This document shows, in pieces, positions 62,720-64,000 of a DNA stretch of 64,000 bases. This stretch comes from Parapristionchus giblindavisi. Taxonomy: Eukaryota; Nematoda; Chromadorea; Rhabditida; Diplogasteridae. Both the position numbers and the translations under genes were made by a program. A model generated the notes under the pieces. That model searched no databases. It worked only from the letters and a program-made list of their open reading frames with translations, and was not told the origin of the DNA. The stretch's first letter is position 1. The number at the start of each line of letters is the position of its first letter. Location of the stretch: NCBI GenBank assembly GCA_943737045.1, contig CALSFV010000215.1:868001-932000 (forward strand), given 5' to 3'.

Positions 62720-63630
62720 ATGCTCGGGATTTTATTGATTACACTGTTCGTTGTGGTTGTGTTACTCCATCATCGTAATCAGATAATTGACTTTGTGATT
62801 CTTGTATGGAGGGCATATTTCGCCCTATCCGACATTCCGGGTAAGTACCAACTATAATTGTAATATTATAATAGTCAAATTATAATAATTAAGCTATTGC
62901 ATACATAAAAAGTCTCAACTTCTTATTTGCCGTAAACACAGAGAAACGAGTTGAGAAATTAGCATTAAACATTTTAAAATTATCATTTGCTAAATTTGTT
63001 GCGTTCTAATTGTAGGACCTCCAAACCTTCCCATTATCGGTTCAGTCCACAATTTCAAATGGAATAATGTTGGTATGTAACCTTTATTCTTTACAAAATA
63101 TTTATTTCGTTCTCCATTATCAAAATATTCTCACTGACTGAATACATGAAGAGAATAATAGTTTATTGTAAATATAACCGTCAAAAACTAATAACAATAA
63201 AACTAGAATATGATCAACAAACATTGTGTGGATGTTTTATATTTTAATCAATTCTGATTGACAGATTTCTCATTTCAAATAGAGAATTATCTCTACGAGT
63301 ATGCTTTCAATCGGCCTAATCGTGGAGGAATCGTCAAAGCCTGGCTAGGTCCCTTGCCTGTTGTTTTTCTTGTTAGTGCAAGACATGTAAAGGTGAGGGT
63401 GGTTAACGTCCTTTGCTACTAAAAGAGCGATCAAAATAGGGTCAAAGTTGTCTGTTTATCATTTATAGTGAATAGATAACGATTTAGACGAAATGGGGGG
63501 AGGGGTAATATGATTAATCTTACACAAAATCATTTGAAACACAGACAGTTCTGGAGAACCAAACGTTGATTACAAAAGCGAGTTTGTACGGAAGATTGAT
63601 TGATTGGATAGGAACTGGTCTATTGATAAG
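62720..63630 (+). CDS. CYP4-like cytochrome P450, array gene 3 (cut by window edge)
   Basis: Exons 62720-62840, 63016-63072, 63265-63392 and 63545-63630 correspond to exons 1-4 of the other two genes, with identical lengths (57, 128, 86) except exon 1, one codon shorter. The N-terminus is LGILLITLFVVVVLLHHRNQ, then DIPGPPNLPIIGSVHNFKWN, DFSFQIENYLYEYAF, KAWLGPLPVVFLVSARHVK and [12 protein letters not shown]. It is closer to gene 2 than gene 1 (shared HHRNQII and YFALS-IPG). The catalytic and heme parts lie beyond the window. Confidence 0.93.
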
Positions 63631-63684
63631 GTACTTTGAAGCAAATTTCAGTGAACCTTTAAAATGCTCGGAACACAGTATTCC

Positions 63685-63868
63685 GTGGCCGCATGCACAG
63701 TCGCGTTTTCTATTGAATTCTTCTTTTTTTTCAGTTTTACCACCAAAAAATAATTTCCGGTTGACTGTGCATAGTAAAATATTTTCTCTGGAAAACCGAG
63801 TTTTCCACGTAAAATGAATTCTATGGAAAACCCATTTTCCGGGAAAACACGACTGTACATACGGCCAC
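63685..63868. mobile_element. Palindromic MITE (GTGGCCGxATG ends) in P450 gene 3 intron 4
   Basis: GTGGCCGCATGCACAGTCGC and the inverted CGACTGTACATACGGCCAC bound 184 bp with an inner GGAAAAC/GTTTTCC pair set. After it, 63876-64000 holds repeated AATAATTTGG and AAAATTTGGC words, unclassified. Confidence 0.75.
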
Positions 63869-64000
63869 TGGCTCCGCAATTTTAGGGGGGGGGCCAATAA
63901 TTTGGTCGAAAATTTTTGGGTGCCTAAAATTTGGCTACCAGACAAGCCCCACTTTTAAAGTTGAGTCAATAATTTGGTTTAGCTAAAATTTTAGCCAAAG

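Overview
The window is invertebrate nuclear DNA: AT-rich, gene-poor, with multi-exon genes (GT-AG introns of about 44 bp to 2.5 kb) and many small DNA transposons. The intron-bearing linker histone H1 (INAHLRQALKRGV globular core) and the C-terminus of a GT11 fucosyltransferase look nematode-like or from another small-genome invertebrate. No marker fixes the phylum, and I leave the organism unresolved.

Layout. 1-6.5 kb: TTAA MITE, a 748-bp hAT-like element with a perfect 8-bp target duplication, and the last four exons of a GT11 fucosyltransferase between two identical 391-bp direct repeats. 7.6-12.4 kb: a decayed Penelope-like retroelement with an N-terminal GIY-YIG remnant (Naiad-like domain order), long direct repeats in front of it, and a hammerhead-ribozyme-like RNA motif with unusual strand order behind it. 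13.0-14.9 kb: two convergent paralogous genes for small secreted proteins. 17.4-19.6 kb: a 2.3-kb foldback element holding a frameshifted zinc-finger gene. 20.8-21.8 kb: histone H1 (minus). 23.3-24.1 kb: 15 copies of a 51-bp minisatellite. 25.2-28.3 kb: a secreted LEA-like protein built from four near-identical 93-nt exons. 29.5-32.3 kb: single-domain cytochrome b5 with a 1.8-kb foldback in an intron. 36.9-40.4 kb: a secreted VLK/PKDCC-like kinase. 40.8-41.7 kb: a small secreted protein (minus). 44.4 kb to the end: a tandem array of three CYP4-like cytochrome P450 genes, two complete and one cut by the window edge, with a LINE fragment, foldbacks and MITEs between and inside them.

Gene structures were assembled by hand from reading frame, splice signals, phase and paralogue comparison; exon coordinates are given in each entry. 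The two complete P450 genes have identical lengths for 15 of 17 exons, which supports those models strongly. Secreted or membrane products dominate (kinase, LEA-like protein, three small secreted proteins, P450s). Apart from the P450 array and the secreted-protein pair, I see no shared pathway among the genes.
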